From an uncultured Pelagimonas sp. (GTDB taxonomy: Bacteria > Pseudomonadota > Alphaproteobacteria > Rhodobacterales > Rhodobacteraceae), in contig NZ_CANMKO010000006.1 in NCBI RefSeq assembly GCF_947498515.1, forward strand, positions 62,001-126,000: a DNA stretch of 64,000 bases, read 5' to 3'. Positions 16,534-26,476 of the stretch are shown in pieces. Every line of letters begins with the position of its first letter. Within the stretch, counting starts at the first letter, position 1. The position numbers and the translations under genes were made by a program. Under the pieces are notes generated by a model. It did not search any database. It saw only the letters and a list, made by a program, of their open reading frames with translations, and was not told where the DNA came from.

Positions 16534-16597
16534 ACCTTTGCGCCAATGCGATTAATTCGCTATCATATAATCCAGTAATATTTCAGGGGGTTCACCT

Positions 16598-16822
16598 ATG
16601 AACGCGCCGACCGATCTATCCATGAAAAACGATGATGTGCTCCGGGTCGAGCTTGAGGTTTTCAAGCAGGAGCACAGTGATCTCAACGTCGCCATTAGCG
16701 CCCTTCAAGCCACCGGAACCTTTGACCAGATCACCTTGCAGCGTCTGAAGAAAAAGAAGCTTCAGCTAAAGGACAAGATCGCCCAGATCGAAGACCGCCT
16801 ACTGCCTGACATCATTGCCTGA
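16598..16822 (+). CDS. YdcH family protein (DUF465)
   Basis: 74 residues, almost entirely helical, with LEVFKQEHSDLNVAISALQATG and LQRLKKKKLQLKDKIAQIEDRLLPDIIA, the DUF465/YdcH pattern. Function is unknown; a coiled coil is likely. ATG 16598 follows AGGGGG. It is divergent from hsp20 and lies one base before the GNAT gene, suggesting co-transcription. Confidence 0.85.
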   Translation: MNAPTDLSMKNDDVLRVELEVFKQEHSDLNVAISALQATGTFDQITLQRLKKKKLQLKDKIAQIEDRLLPDIIA

Positions 16823-16823
16823 T

Positions 16824-17384
16824 ATGCGTCTAGTTGGGGGGGATGAGACAGACGGGGATAGGTTGCACAGCGGTGCCCTAACCCTGCGCGCGCCCCGCGC
16901 TGGCGATGCCGAGGCCCGGTTTGCCTTGGGCCAAGACCCAACCATCATCCGTATGTTTGGCAAAGACCCGGCCGAGCTCCCCCCTTGGAGCCGCGAAGCC
17001 GCCTTTGATTGGGTCGCCGAAATTCAACGCCATCCCCATGCGTGGATCATCGAACGGGACGGTGCCTTGGCTGGCTCAATCCGGCTCAATAACGTCAATC
17101 CCAAAGACGCCAAAGCGCGTTTGGGAATCGGTTTGGTCAATCACACCCAATTGGGCCAAGGGATCGGTCGCGGGGCGATCACTCTTTTGCTCGATCATGC
17201 CTTTGGCAAGATGGCACTGAACCGCGTTTATTTGCGTGTCATCGAATACAACACCCGCGCCATCCGCTGTTACGAAGCCTGTGGCTTCCGACGTGAAGGC
17301 GTTGAACGCCAATCGGCCCGCGTTGGCGACACATGGCATGACGATGTCCTCATGGCAAAACTGGCACAGGATCACCGGGGTTAA
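16824..17384 (+). CDS. GNAT family N-acetyltransferase, RimJ/RimL-like
   Basis: 186 residues from ATG 16824, one base after the YdcH stop; TTG at 16815 is an alternative start. The RimJ-type pattern is clear: LTLRAPRAGDAEARFALGQD, acetyl-CoA loop LGQGIGRGAITLLLDHAF and NTRAIRCYEACGFRREGVERQ. Substrate may be a protein N-terminus or a small molecule. Not one of the six-gene GNAT array further on. Confidence 0.85.
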   Translation: MRLVGGDETDGDRLHSGALTLRAPRAGDAEARFALGQDPTIIRMFGKDPAELPPWSREAAFDWVAEIQRHPHAWIIERDGALAGSIRLNNVNPKDAKARLGIGLVNHTQLGQGIGRGAITLLLDHAFGKMALNRVYLRVIEYNTRAIRCYEACGFRREGVERQSARVGDTWHDDVLMAKLAQDHRG

Positions 17385-17451
17385 ACGCGCCGCATTGCCC
17401 TATGCGTCTGCCTGCCTATAGTGCGCGCTTCTTCGCATCTGAGGGACGATC

Positions 17452-17961
17452 ATGAGCGCAGCACAAACCACACCCGTCAAAGTCGGTATCATCATGGGTA
17501 GCCAATCGGACTGGCCCACCATGAAAGAGGCCGCCGATGTTCTCGAAGAACTGGGCGTCGCGCATGAGGTCAAGATCGTCTCGGCCCACCGCACGCCGGA
17601 TCGGCTCTGGGACTATGGCAAAACCGCCGTTGACCGCGGCCTTCAAGTAATCATCGCCGGGGCCGGTGGTGCCGCGCATTTACCCGGTATGATGGCGTCG
17701 AAAACGCGGGTTCCTGTCATTGGCATCCCGGTTCAAACCCGCGCGCTTTCCGGCGTCGATAGCCTCTATTCCATCCTGCAAATGCCACGCGGCTTTCCGG
17801 TTGCGACTATGGCCATCGGGGCGGCAGGGGCGAAAAACGGCGGTCTGATGGCCGCTGGTATTCTGGCGCTTCAGGACCCGGACCTTGCCGCGCGTCTTGA
17901 TCAATGGCGCAGCGACCTCTCTGCTTCTATCGCCGATGAACCCGACCGCGATCTTGTCTAA
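17452..17961 (+). CDS. purE: 5-(carboxyamino)imidazole ribonucleotide mutase
   Basis: 169 residues, class I PurE. The signature [13 protein letters not shown] is at residues 12-24, the catalytic-site histidine is in SAHRTPDRL and the [11 protein letters not shown] loop is intact. It converts N5-CAIR to CAIR in purine synthesis, using the product of PurK, whose gene follows 120 bases downstream. ATG 17452 has GAGGGACG upstream. Confidence 0.95.
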   Translation: MSAAQTTPVKVGIIMGSQSDWPTMKEAADVLEELGVAHEVKIVSAHRTPDRLWDYGKTAVDRGLQVIIAGAGGAAHLPGMMASKTRVPVIGIPVQTRALSGVDSLYSILQMPRGFPVATMAIGAAGAKNGGLMAAGILALQDPDLAARLDQWRSDLSASIADEPDRDLV

Positions 17962-18081
17962 GGGCAAAAACCCCTAAAATCGGGGCAAATCGGATAGATT
18001 GCCCTGCTTTGCCCCCCTTGGCCCCCTTGCGCAAACGGCGGTTTCGCCGCATCAAGCGCGCAACGCTACAGGAGGCCCATC

Positions 18082-19152
18082 ATGACAACTCCCCTCGCCA
18101 CCGGATCGACCATCGGTATTCTCGGAGGCGGCCAGCTTGGCCGCATGTTGTCAGTTGCCGCCAGCCGCCTTGGCTTCAAAACCCATATATTTGAACCAAG
18201 CGCCAACCCACCCGCCGCCGATGTGGCACATCGGGTCACCACCGCCTCTTACGAAGACGCCGACGCCCTGCGGGCCTTTGCCGATACCGTCGATGTCATC
18301 ACCTACGAATTCGAGAATATTCCAACCTCCGCGCTGGATTTACTCGAAACGCTGCGCCCCATTCGCCCCGGCCGCGAAGCCCTCCGCATCAGCCAAGACC
18401 GCCTGACAGAAAAGGCCTTTCTCGCCGACTTGGGTCTTAGCATCGCCCCCTTTGCCGATGTCACCGACACCGCAAGCATGAGTGCAGCTGTCGAGAAAAT
18501 TGGTGCGCCGTCGATCCTGAAAACCCGTCGGTTTGGCTATGATGGCAAGGGCCAAGCACGCCTCAAAACCTCCGAAGACGCCGCAACGGCTCTGGCCGAC
18601 ATGCAAGGGGCCCCGGCAGTTCTCGAAGGGTTTGTGAACTTTTCGTGCGAGATTTCGGTCATCGCCGCCCGCGCAATTGATGGTCAGGTCGCGGCCTATG
18701 ATCCCGGTGAAAACGTCCACCGCGACGGCATCCTGCACACGACAACGGTTCCGGCCAAAGTGCCGTCGCGCTTTCTCACCGACGCGGTTTTGATGGCCGG
18801 TCGCATTTTGAATGCGCTGGACTATGTCGGCGTCATGGGCGTCGAATTCTTTGTGACTCCTCAAGGGCTTGTCATCAACGAAATTGCGCCGCGCGTGCAT
18901 AATTCCGGCCACTGGACGCAAAACGGCTGTGTGTGTTGTCAGTTTGAACAACACATCCGCGCGGTTTCCGGTTGGCCGCTTGGTGACGGGCAACGCCATT
19001 CCGACGTGCAAATGGAAAACCTCATTGGCGATGACATGGACAAAATGCCGGAGCTGATGGCCGATCCGTCCTGCGCCCTGCATCTCTATGGCAAGGCGGA
19101 TGTGAAACCGGGGCGCAAAATGGCCCACGTCAATCGGATCACCAAGGGCTAG
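18082..19152 (+). CDS. purK: 5-(carboxyamino)imidazole ribonucleotide synthase
   Basis: 356 residues, an ATP-grasp enzyme. It begins GSTIGILGGGQLGRMLSVAA; the ATP-grasp core includes ILKTRRFGYDGKGQ, and MGVEFFV and NEIAPRVHNSGHWT supply the metal-binding region. It carboxylates AIR with ATP and bicarbonate to give N5-CAIR for PurE. ATG 18082 follows AGGAGG. It forms an operon with purE and is followed by a double palindrome. Confidence 0.95.
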   Translation: MTTPLATGSTIGILGGGQLGRMLSVAASRLGFKTHIFEPSANPPAADVAHRVTTASYEDADALRAFADTVDVITYEFENIPTSALDLLETLRPIRPGREALRISQDRLTEKAFLADLGLSIAPFADVTDTASMSAAVEKIGAPSILKTRRFGYDGKGQARLKTSEDAATALADMQGAPAVLEGFVNFSCEISVIAARAIDGQVAAYDPGENVHRDGILHTTTVPAKVPSRFLTDAVLMAGRILNALDYVGVMGVEFFVTPQGLVINEIAPRVHNSGHWTQNGCVCCQFEQHIRAVSGWPLGDGQRHSDVQMENLIGDDMDKMPELMADPSCALHLYGKADVKPGRKMAHVNRITKG

Positions 19153-19161
19153 GGGCGCGCT

Positions 19162-19205
19162 CAAATTCCGTGCACGGAATTTGCAAAACTTTTGCAAAAG
19201 TTTTG
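19162..19205. repeat. Paired perfect palindromes (dispersed repeat, copy 1)
   Basis: Two abutting perfect 22-base palindromes, 19162-19183 (half CAAATTCCGTG) and 19184-19205 (half CAAAACTTTTG). The first recurs identically at 38942-38963, again followed by a second palindrome. The position just after purK and between convergent genes would also let it serve as a terminator. Confidence 0.85.
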
Positions 19206-19212
19206 GGGTCGC

Positions 19213-20355
19213 TCAGACAAAGCGTTGTGCGACCTCGCCACTCATCCACGCCACTTGCCCGCCCGCAACCGTAGCGACAATCCGGCGATTGCTTTGATCC
19301 ATCACAATGAAATCCGCCCGCAGTCCCGGTTCAAGGCGACCGCGGTCTTCCAGTCCAAGCAAACGCGCCGGGCCGTCTGAAACCAACCGCCACGCTGCAA
19401 CCTCATCCAACAGGCCAAGCTCAACACAGCGCCACGCCGCGCGTGCCGGTGATGGATAGTGATAATCCGACGCCAAAGCATCACAAAGCCCCGCCCCGAT
19501 CAAATCTTGCGCCGAAGCATTGCCCGCATGGCTCGCCCCGCGCACAACATTCGGGGCACCAAGCACAATGAACTCGCCCGCATCTCGCGCCGCCTGCGCC
19601 GCGTCTAATGTCTCTGGAAATTCAGAGACATGCGCCCCGCGCGCGCGCCATTCGGCGCGATCGGCGGCGGTGTGGTCATCATGGCTCCCCATGGTGATCC
19701 CCTTGGCGGCCAACCGATGTGTTAGCGCATCCATCGCCGGGCCAACCTCGGCCCCGCGCCCATGCAAATCGAGCAAAAGCTTAAAATAATCCTCAGGATT
19801 GCGACGGCTTTTGAGCGCCTGCCCGGTCAACCGTGGTGGCTTGCGCCCTTCGGCCAGACGCGCGTGCGGCAAGTGATCGTTGAACACCACATAGCCGACA
19901 CCAAATTCATCAATCACCGCCTCAGCCGCGTCCATTTCATCCAAGTAATGCGTTTCAAGCCGCAATTGCAGCCGCATATCAATGGGAACGCTGGTGCGCA
20001 TCACCCGCACCGAGTCAAACACCTCGCGGGCGAAATCCGGGCCGCGCAAACCGCCTTCCCAGCTCCAAAACTGGGCCAAGACAGCGGTTGTAATGCCATT
20101 CGCGGCCAGCTCCGCCGCAACCGCCACCATACCCGCATCGCGTTCACGCAGCGCCCCACGGCGCGGGGCCATGTGGCGTTCAAACCCATCGCCATGTACG
20201 TCTATGATGCCCGGCAAAACGTCATAGCCCGTCAGGTCAATCTCACGCCCATCCGCTGCGTCAACAAAGACGCCACCGGACACCGCCAAGGGCGCGCTGT
20301 CCCAGCCATCGGGCCGTAAAACCCGCGCACCTTGCAAGGTTACGTCAATGCTCAT
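19213..20355 (-). CDS. phnM: PhnM, alpha-D-ribose 1-methylphosphonate 5-triphosphate diphosphatase
   Basis: 380 residues from the ATG at 20355 behind GGAGGAACC. An amidohydrolase: metal ligands HGDGFERH at the start of the barrel, a carboxyl-type FNDHLP segment and the GSHDDH motif, followed by [15 protein letters not shown] and SDYHYPSP, which are typical of PhnM. In the C-P lyase pathway it removes pyrophosphate from the ribose-methylphosphonate triphosphate intermediate. No other phn gene is present, so it may act on another nucleotide or serve a pathway elsewhere. Its start overlaps the end of the hydrolase gene. Confidence 0.85.
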   Translation of the reverse strand: MSIDVTLQGARVLRPDGWDSAPLAVSGGVFVDAADGREIDLTGYDVLPGIIDVHGDGFERHMAPRRGALRERDAGMVAVAAELAANGITTAVLAQFWSWEGGLRGPDFAREVFDSVRVMRTSVPIDMRLQLRLETHYLDEMDAAEAVIDEFGVGYVVFNDHLPHARLAEGRKPPRLTGQALKSRRNPEDYFKLLLDLHGRGAEVGPAMDALTHRLAAKGITMGSHDDHTAADRAEWRARGAHVSEFPETLDAAQAARDAGEFIVLGAPNVVRGASHAGNASAQDLIGAGLCDALASDYHYPSPARAAWRCVELGLLDEVAAWRLVSDGPARLLGLEDRGRLEPGLRADFIVMDQSNRRIVATVAGGQVAWMSGEVAQRFV

Positions 20356-21103
20356 GCGGTTCCTCCGGGCAAATTCCAACCAGACAGGTCAACATGGCTG
20401 GGGTGACGTCATCCGTCCAATCAAGCCCCGGATCAAAGCGCCCTTCGCGCAAAAACAGCGCCACCTGCGCCATGCTCATTGGGTCCTGCATGATAAACGT
20501 ATGGGTGACTGGCAAAACGATATGCGCATCCATGCCTTCAATCCGGGTCGAGGCCACGGTGACCTTGCCATCGTCCTCGCCGGGCAAGATCGCCGAAAAC
20601 GCCGGGTTGAGCGAGTTTGTCCCGGCGATCACCCCAAGCTCAAACCCCACAGGGGGCAATCGCGCCGGCACACCATCCGGACCTGTGCGCAATTGCAAAC
20701 CGGCCGGGCCGTTGATCCACTCAAACGGGGCCCAATCACCCAGCTCATCAACGATTTCACTGCCTTGATTGGGTGGGGCCAGCATCACAACACGGCCAAG
20801 CCAATCTGGCGACGTGTCCTTTAGATAGGATCGCAACAATATCCCACCCATGGAATGGGTGACCATATGAACGGGGCGCGATTTGCATTGGGCTACCGCT
20901 TCGGGGATCACCTGAACCAGCTCTTCGATCGGTGCCTCGGTTGACGGGTAATCCGCCACAACCACGTCGTAACCCTGTACTTCCATCACCCGAGCCATCA
21001 GGCCAAAGGAAGTGCCGGTTCGCGCCAACCCATGCAGCATAACGATACATTCGGCCCGAACAGGGGCCGCGACACATAAAAGCAAGACAATGAGATATTT
21101 CAT
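20345..21103 (-). CDS. Secreted alpha/beta hydrolase (lipase-like)
   Basis: 252 residues from the ATG at 21103; a signal peptide of about 17 residues ([17 protein letters not shown]) precedes the fold. The oxyanion segment is [10 protein letters not shown] and the nucleophile is in [14 protein letters not shown]; the catalytic His is probably in LPVTHTFIM. It resembles PGAP1/triacylglycerol-lipase-like hydrolases. Its stop overlaps the start of phnM by about 11 bases, an arrangement implying one operon although the functions are not obviously related. Confidence 0.78.
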   Translation of the reverse strand: MKYLIVLLLCVAAPVRAECIVMLHGLARTGTSFGLMARVMEVQGYDVVVADYPSTEAPIEELVQVIPEAVAQCKSRPVHMVTHSMGGILLRSYLKDTSPDWLGRVVMLAPPNQGSEIVDELGDWAPFEWINGPAGLQLRTGPDGVPARLPPVGFELGVIAGTNSLNPAFSAILPGEDDGKVTVASTRIEGMDAHIVLPVTHTFIMQDPMSMAQVALFLREGRFDPGLDWTDDVTPAMLTCLVGICPEEPHEH

Positions 21104-21157
21104 GGCGCTTGAAATAAGCACCCTGCCCGCCTTAGGAAAGGGATAAAGGAGCCAGAC

Positions 21158-21613
21158 ATGAACAATCGCCCCATCCGTTTGGCCGTGCGTGGCATTATTT
21201 TGCACGAAAACCGGGTCCTTTTGGTCAATGCTTGGCCGCCAAGCAAGAGCGGACAGCAGTCTGATCTTTGGTGCGCGCCCGGTGGCGGCGTCGAAAAAGG
21301 GCAATCACTGCCCGACAATCTGGCCCGCGAAATCATGGAAGAATGCGGGTTTCCCATCGACGTTGGCGCGCCCTGTCTGATCAATGAATTTCACAATCCT
21401 GACGACGGTTTCCATCAGGTTGAGGTGTTTTTCCGCTGTCAGATGAGCGGTGACATGCCGTCTGTTTGGCAAGACCCGGAACAGGTGGTGAATAGACGGC
21501 GCTTCTTTGGACGGGATGAGGTTCAGGACATACGCCTGAAACCCGAAAGCCTGCGCCGAATCCCTTGGACCGATGAAATCGCCTATGACGCTTTGGAACG
21601 TTTGGTGAAATAA
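21158..21613 (+). CDS. Nudix hydrolase
   Basis: 151 residues. The Nudix box is intact: [23 protein letters not shown], with the REIMEECG metal-binding glutamates. Family members hydrolyse nucleoside diphosphates linked to another moiety; the target here is unknown. ATG 21158 has AAAGGAGCC upstream. It is divergent from the lipase-like gene and its 3' end overlaps the convergent EamA gene by 31 bases. Confidence 0.88.
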   Translation: MNNRPIRLAVRGIILHENRVLLVNAWPPSKSGQQSDLWCAPGGGVEKGQSLPDNLAREIMEECGFPIDVGAPCLINEFHNPDDGFHQVEVFFRCQMSGDMPSVWQDPEQVVNRRRFFGRDEVQDIRLKPESLRRIPWTDEIAYDALERLVK

Positions 21614-22461
21614 CTCGGTCCGATGATAGACACCGCGACCCCGCCAAGGATGATGAGTGTCGCCAGAATGGCCTTGGAAGACAGGGTTTCGCCAAGCATC
21701 AACACCCCGCCAAGCATCGCTATCGGCGGCACGGTAAGCTGGGCCACCGCCCCAACCGATGCCCCCAAGCGTGGCAAGATGCTATACCAAAGCGCATAGC
21801 CAAGGCCCGAGGTCACCGCGCCGCTTATCACGGCCAAGGTCGCCCCGCGCGTCGTGATCACACTTTCGGGAACGCCCATCAGCGCCCAAATCACCAGCGG
21901 AAACAGCAAAGCCGCCGCCGCAAAATTGACCGCCGTATCGCCCAAGGCGTTGCCGCTCCCGCGCCCAACAAGCGAATAAAGCCCCCAGCCGATCCCGGCG
22001 ATGACCATCATTACAACGCTGTATTTGCTATCCGCGATGCCTTGCCACGGCCAAACAAGGTAGATCAGCCCACCCAACGCCACCAAAGCCCCGGCAACAC
22101 GCAAGCCCGGCAGGGGTTCGCGCAACACCGCCGCTCCGGCAAACATCGCCACCTGAACCGTGCCAAACAGCAAAAGAGCGCCCAAACCGGCATCCATGCC
22201 AACATAGGCCGCCGTGAACCCAACGATATAGGCCAGCAAACCGATGATGCTAAGCGCGCGTTTGCCCGAAACAAGGGTCATGTCGCGACGTAGCCAAAGG
22301 CTCAGCCCAACCAGAACAACCGCCCCAGCCCCCAACCGCAAGGCCCCAAAGCTCGCCACATCAATGTCGCCCGCGACCAATGCCTCGCGCGTCAAAAGCG
22401 AGTTGGCGGCAAAGGCGACCATTGTCAGCGCGGACAAAAGGAAAAGTTGCGTTTTTCCCAC
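21583..22461 (-). CDS. EamA-type DMT superfamily transporter
   Basis: 292 residues with ten hydrophobic segments in two EamA repeats. The first repeat contains FAANSLLTREAL and the second WGLYSLVGRGSGNALGDTAVNF followed by PRLGASVGAVAQLTVPPIAMLGGVLMLGE, typical of inner-membrane metabolite exporters. Start is a GTG at 22461, one base after the upstream gene stop. Substrate unknown. Confidence 0.85.
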   Translation of the reverse strand: MGKTQLFLLSALTMVAFAANSLLTREALVAGDIDVASFGALRLGAGAVVLVGLSLWLRRDMTLVSGKRALSIIGLLAYIVGFTAAYVGMDAGLGALLLFGTVQVAMFAGAAVLREPLPGLRVAGALVALGGLIYLVWPWQGIADSKYSVVMMVIAGIGWGLYSLVGRGSGNALGDTAVNFAAAALLFPLVIWALMGVPESVITTRGATLAVISGAVTSGLGYALWYSILPRLGASVGAVAQLTVPPIAMLGGVLMLGETLSSKAILATLIILGGVAVSIIGPSYFTKRSKAS

Positions 22462-22462
22462 C

Positions 22463-22816
22463 CTAGGGTCGCACCGGGAAACGATGGCCGTCTTCGGTGA
22501 TCAGGATCAGCCGGTCGCCATTTTTCACATACATATCGCAGCGGGTCGATTCATTCAGAAACTCGATACAGACCGTGCCCTCGGGGGTGATGTCCCAATA
22601 GCCATAGGCCGATCCGCCGTCATTGGCATAGGTGTAGCTATAGCGCCCATCCTCGTAGTAATGCGATTGCCCATCGTCATAAAAGGTCAGAACCTCGCCG
22701 CGCAGACGACCATCCAACCCCTCAAGATCAAAGGCCGCATCCCCTTGTTTCATGGCAAACCCTTCGGCCAAGGCCGGTCCGGTCAAAACCATCATCACGA
22801 GCAAGATCAAGCGCAT
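22463..22816 (-). CDS. Secreted hypothetical protein
   Basis: 117 residues from the ATG at 22816 behind AAGGAGGAGC. A signal peptide of about 17 residues ends ALA. The mature part is rich in Tyr, Gly and Asp, with DGQSHYYEDGRYSYTYANDGGSAYGYW and a GTVCIEFLNESTRCDMY segment whose two cysteines may form a disulfide. No function recognised. It lies between smc and the EamA gene, in line with both. Confidence 0.65.
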   Translation of the reverse strand: MRLILLVMMVLTGPALAEGFAMKQGDAAFDLEGLDGRLRGEVLTFYDDGQSHYYEDGRYSYTYANDGGSAYGYWDITPEGTVCIEFLNESTRCDMYVKNGDRLILITEDGHRFPVRP

Positions 22817-22869
22817 AAGCTCCTCCTTAGATGAGCTTATCTTAGCCAGCGCTGACATTCCCGTCACGA

Positions 22870-25800
22870 TCACGCGACCATTTTTTCCGCATTTTTCAGA
22901 TCAACCGAGACAAGCTGACTTACACCCTGTTCCTGCATGGTCACACCATACAACCGATCCATCCGCGCCATGGTCACCGCGTGGTGGGTGATGATCAAGA
23001 ACCGCGTATCGGTACGGCGGCACATCTCATCCAACATGTCACACAAGCGGGTCACGTTGGCATCATCAAGCGGCGCGTCGACCTCGTCCAACACACAGAT
23101 CGGCGCGGGGTTGGCAAGGAAAACGCCAAAGATCAGCGCCAGCGCGGTCAGGGTCTGTTCCCCGCCTGACAAAAGCGACAGCGTCGAAAGCTTCTTGCCC
23201 GGTGGTTGGCACATGATCTCTAACCCGGCCTCAAGCGGATCATCGCTTTCGACCATCACAAGATTGGCCTCACCGCCGCCAAACAGATGTGTAAAGAGCA
23301 TGCTGAAATTGGCGTTGACCTGTTCAAACGCGGTCAGAAGCCGTTCACGACCTTCTCGGTTCAGACTGGCGATACCGCTGCGCAGGGTCTTGATCGCCTC
23401 TTCAAGGTCGGCCTTTTCCTGCACCAAGTCATCATGCTCGGTCTGAACTTCGCGGGCGTCCTCTTCGGCGCGCAGATTCACCGCCCCAAGCGCATCGCGT
23501 TGGCGTTTCAACCGCGCAACATCATGCTCTATCTGATCCGACGCAGGCATGTCATCGGGCGTCTTGTCGAGCTGTTCCAACAAGGCGTCCGGCCCACAGT
23601 CGAGCTCTTCTGTGATCCGTTCCGACGCCGCCGCAACGGTTTCCTGCGCCGCCTCGGCCCGTGCTTCGGCCCGTGCACGGGTTTCACGCGTCTCACCGGC
23701 CAACCGCTCGGCGTCGCGCTCCTCGGTGATGGCATTGCGCAAGGCGGTTTCCGCCACACTCAAGGCGTCGGTCGCCTCGGCCTTACGCAGTTCGGCGTCT
23801 TCGATCCCGGCTGATAGCTCCTCGCGCTTGTCGCTCAACTCTTCTGGAACGGTGATCGCCTCTTCCAACTCTTCGATGCTGGCCTCTTTGCGTTCCGCCA
23901 ATTCACCGGCGCGCTTTTCCGCTGTTTCCAAACGGTGCCGCCAGCCGGACAACTCCTTGGTCACCTGCTGGCCACGCCCCTTGCGGGCCTCACCCTCGCG
24001 GCGCAATTCGTCATGGGCTGACCGTTTGGCCATCATCGTCATCCGCGCCGCTTCAACGGTCACTTTGATGTCTTCGACCTGACCGCGGGCCTCGTCCAAA
24101 TCGTCCAAATCGGCCAAGGCGCGTTCGGCCTCATCCAACTGTTCGCGCGCGGTTTCGATCTCTTCTTCATAGCGGCGCACCGAAAGCCCGGCGCTTTCAA
24201 GTTTGCTTTCCGCCATGTCGCGATCGGCTTCGGCCCGATTGAATGCTCGGTTGGCTTGGGTAAGCTGCTGGTCGGCCTGCCGCCGGGCCTCACGCGCGGA
24301 TTTATCCGCCGCCGTCAGTTCGGCCATACGTGCCTGCAACGCCTCATGCGCCGACCGTGTGCCATCCAAATGCGCCGTGGCCGCCGCCATTTCCTGCTTC
24401 AATCCTTCAAGCCGGTTAAGCTGCTCTAATCGTAGCGCCGCCGCTGACGGCTGGTCTTCGGCCCAGGCGCGGAACCCGTCCCAGCGCCACAAATCGCCTT
24501 CAAGCGTCACCAATCGCTGACCCGGCTTCAAAAGCGCCTGCAACCGCGCGCCATCATCCGCGCCAACAAGGCCGATCTGGTCCATACGCCGCGCCAAAAC
24601 ATCCGGCACCGACACGTGTTGCGACAGTGCCGTCACCCCATCGGGCAAGGGCTGGGTTTCTTCATAACTAGGCAGCACAGACCACCCGGTTGGCCCATCG
24701 GCCTCAACCTCAGGCGCGCGCAAATCATCGGCCAAAGCCGCGCCAAGCGCCTTTTCAAACCCTTGCTCCACCTGCAGTCGGTCAAGAATCTGACCCCCTT
24801 CGGCAGTGTCCCGTTCCAACAAACGCGCAAGCGCCGTGACCTCGGCCCTAAGCGCGTTCATCTCGCCCTCGGCTTCGGACCGTTCCGCCCGCGCTTCGGC
24901 CTCGCGGGATTGGGTTTCGGCCCGTGCCTCTTCGGCATTGGCCAACAATTCCTCGGCCCGTTCCGCCATGGCCTGCGCGTCCTCTTGCGCCTGCTCCGCC
25001 GTTTCGGCCGCTTCGCGTGACGTGTCCAATGTCAGCGTGGCTTGCCCCACCGCCTGACGCGCCCGCGTGACTTCGCCCTCGGCGCGATCCATGGATTTCC
25101 TGCTATCGGCAACAAAGCGTTGCGCCGATTGGTGGCGTGCCGACAAGCGGGCGACATCTTCTGTGCGCTGGGCAAGATCGGCTTCGCGTTCGTGCAAAAT
25201 ACTACCGGCTTCCGATGCCATCTCCGCCGCCTCTTCTAGGCGATCGTCATGACCCTCGGCGGCCTTTTCTAGCTCGCGCGCTTCCCATTGCAACTGCTCA
25301 ATGGTTTCGCCCGCATCCCGGTTCAACCCGGCCTCACGCTCCATGTCGCGGTCAAGCTGTTCGATCCGCCGCTTGAGCGTATTGATCGCCTCAACCGCGC
25401 GCTTTTCCTGATCCGAAAGCGCATCGCGCTGCACCACAAGCCGTTGCAAAACCGCCGCGGCGATGGCCTCTTCTTCGCGCAATGGCGGCAAGGCTTCCTC
25501 ACCGGCGGCCCGTTTTGCCGCCGTTGCGATTACAATCTTTTCCGCCTGCGCCGCATGGCCAATCATCTCGCGAAGCTGCGTTTCCGCCGTTAGGCGGGCG
25601 TCTTCTGCCTCACGCCAACGACGGTAAAGCAACATGCCTTCGGACTGGCGCAACTCCTCGCCAATCGCACGATAGCGCGCCGCCTGTTTGGCCTGTCGCG
25701 CCAATTGCCCCAACTGCCCCGCCAGCTGTTCCACAACATCATCCACCCGCAACAGGTTGGACTCGGCGTTCTTAAGCTTTAACTCGGCCTCGTGACGGCG

Positions 25801-26325
25801 TTGATATAGCCCCCCGATCCCGGCGGCATCTTCCAAGACCTTGCGACGGTTCTTGGGTTTTGCGTTGATAAGCTCCGAAATCTGCCCCTGCCGAACAAGC
25901 GCCGGGGAATGCGCCCCGGTGGACGCATCCGCAAATAACATCTGCACGTCGCGCGCCCGCGTGTCCTTGCTGTTCACCTTATAGGCGCTGCCAACGTCAC
26001 GGGTGATGCGGCGCACGATTTCAAGCTGATCGCTGTCGTTGAACCCCGCCGGGGCAAGACGATCACTGTTGTCGATTGTCAAAAGCACTTCGGCAAAGTT
26101 GCGCGCTGGTCGCGTGGCGGCACCGGCAAAGATCACGTCTTCCATGCCGCCGCCACGCATGGCCTTGGCCCGCGTTTCACCCATCACCCAGCGCAGCGCC
26201 TCAAGCAGATTGGACTTTCCGCATCCGTTCGGCCCAACAACCCCCGTCAACCCATCCGCAATCAGCAGATCGGTTGGATCAACGAAGCTTTTGAAGCCTG
26301 TAAGTCTGAGTTTGTTAAAGCGCAA
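22870..26325 (-). CDS. smc: Chromosome segregation protein SMC
   Basis: 1151 residues, start TTG at 26325 (no ATG fits the conserved N-terminus). Walker A GPNGCGKSN at residues 31-39, signature LLSGGEQTLTALAL and Walker B ICVLDEVDAPLDDANV form the split ATPase head. Between them lie two long coiled coils (residues about 165-510 and 650-980) separated by a hinge with glycine-rich DGPTGWSVLPSYEE. SMC dimers organise and segregate the chromosome with ScpA and ScpB, whose genes are not here. Full length and no frame break. Confidence 0.95.
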   Translation of the reverse strand: MRFNKLRLTGFKSFVDPTDLLIADGLTGVVGPNGCGKSNLLEALRWVMGETRAKAMRGGGMEDVIFAGAATRPARNFAEVLLTIDNSDRLAPAGFNDSDQLEIVRRITRDVGSAYKVNSKDTRARDVQMLFADASTGAHSPALVRQGQISELINAKPKNRRKVLEDAAGIGGLYQRRHEAELKLKNAESNLLRVDDVVEQLAGQLGQLARQAKQAARYRAIGEELRQSEGMLLYRRWREAEDARLTAETQLREMIGHAAQAEKIVIATAAKRAAGEEALPPLREEEAIAAAVLQRLVVQRDALSDQEKRAVEAINTLKRRIEQLDRDMEREAGLNRDAGETIEQLQWEARELEKAAEGHDDRLEEAAEMASEAGSILHEREADLAQRTEDVARLSARHQSAQRFVADSRKSMDRAEGEVTRARQAVGQATLTLDTSREAAETAEQAQEDAQAMAERAEELLANAEEARAETQSREAEARAERSEAEGEMNALRAEVTALARLLERDTAEGGQILDRLQVEQGFEKALGAALADDLRAPEVEADGPTGWSVLPSYEETQPLPDGVTALSQHVSVPDVLARRMDQIGLVGADDGARLQALLKPGQRLVTLEGDLWRWDGFRAWAEDQPSAAALRLEQLNRLEGLKQEMAAATAHLDGTRSAHEALQARMAELTAADKSAREARRQADQQLTQANRAFNRAEADRDMAESKLESAGLSVRRYEEEIETAREQLDEAERALADLDDLDEARGQVEDIKVTVEAARMTMMAKRSAHDELRREGEARKGRGQQVTKELSGWRHRLETAEKRAGELAERKEASIEELEEAITVPEELSDKREELSAGIEDAELRKAEATDALSVAETALRNAITEERDAERLAGETRETRARAEARAEAAQETVAAASERITEELDCGPDALLEQLDKTPDDMPASDQIEHDVARLKRQRDALGAVNLRAEEDAREVQTEHDDLVQEKADLEEAIKTLRSGIASLNREGRERLLTAFEQVNANFSMLFTHLFGGGEANLVMVESDDPLEAGLEIMCQPPGKKLSTLSLLSGGEQTLTALALIFGVFLANPAPICVLDEVDAPLDDANVTRLCDMLDEMCRRTDTRFLIITHHAVTMARMDRLYGVTMQEQGVSQLVSVDLKNAEKMVA

Positions 26326-26476
26326 AAGGCGTGGCCCTATATGACGTCTGATTCCGTGTGTAACGGTCAGATTGGCGGGTCCACAGCGTCAGAGTCAACG
26401 AAATACACGCCTATTTGGCGGCAACCCGCCACTTGTCCACAAGATATTGGGAAGTGACCTAGCGACAGGAGCGAAA

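Noticed and set aside
18340-19197. A 285-codon minus-strand frame
   Set aside because: Antisense to purK; no recognisable domain.
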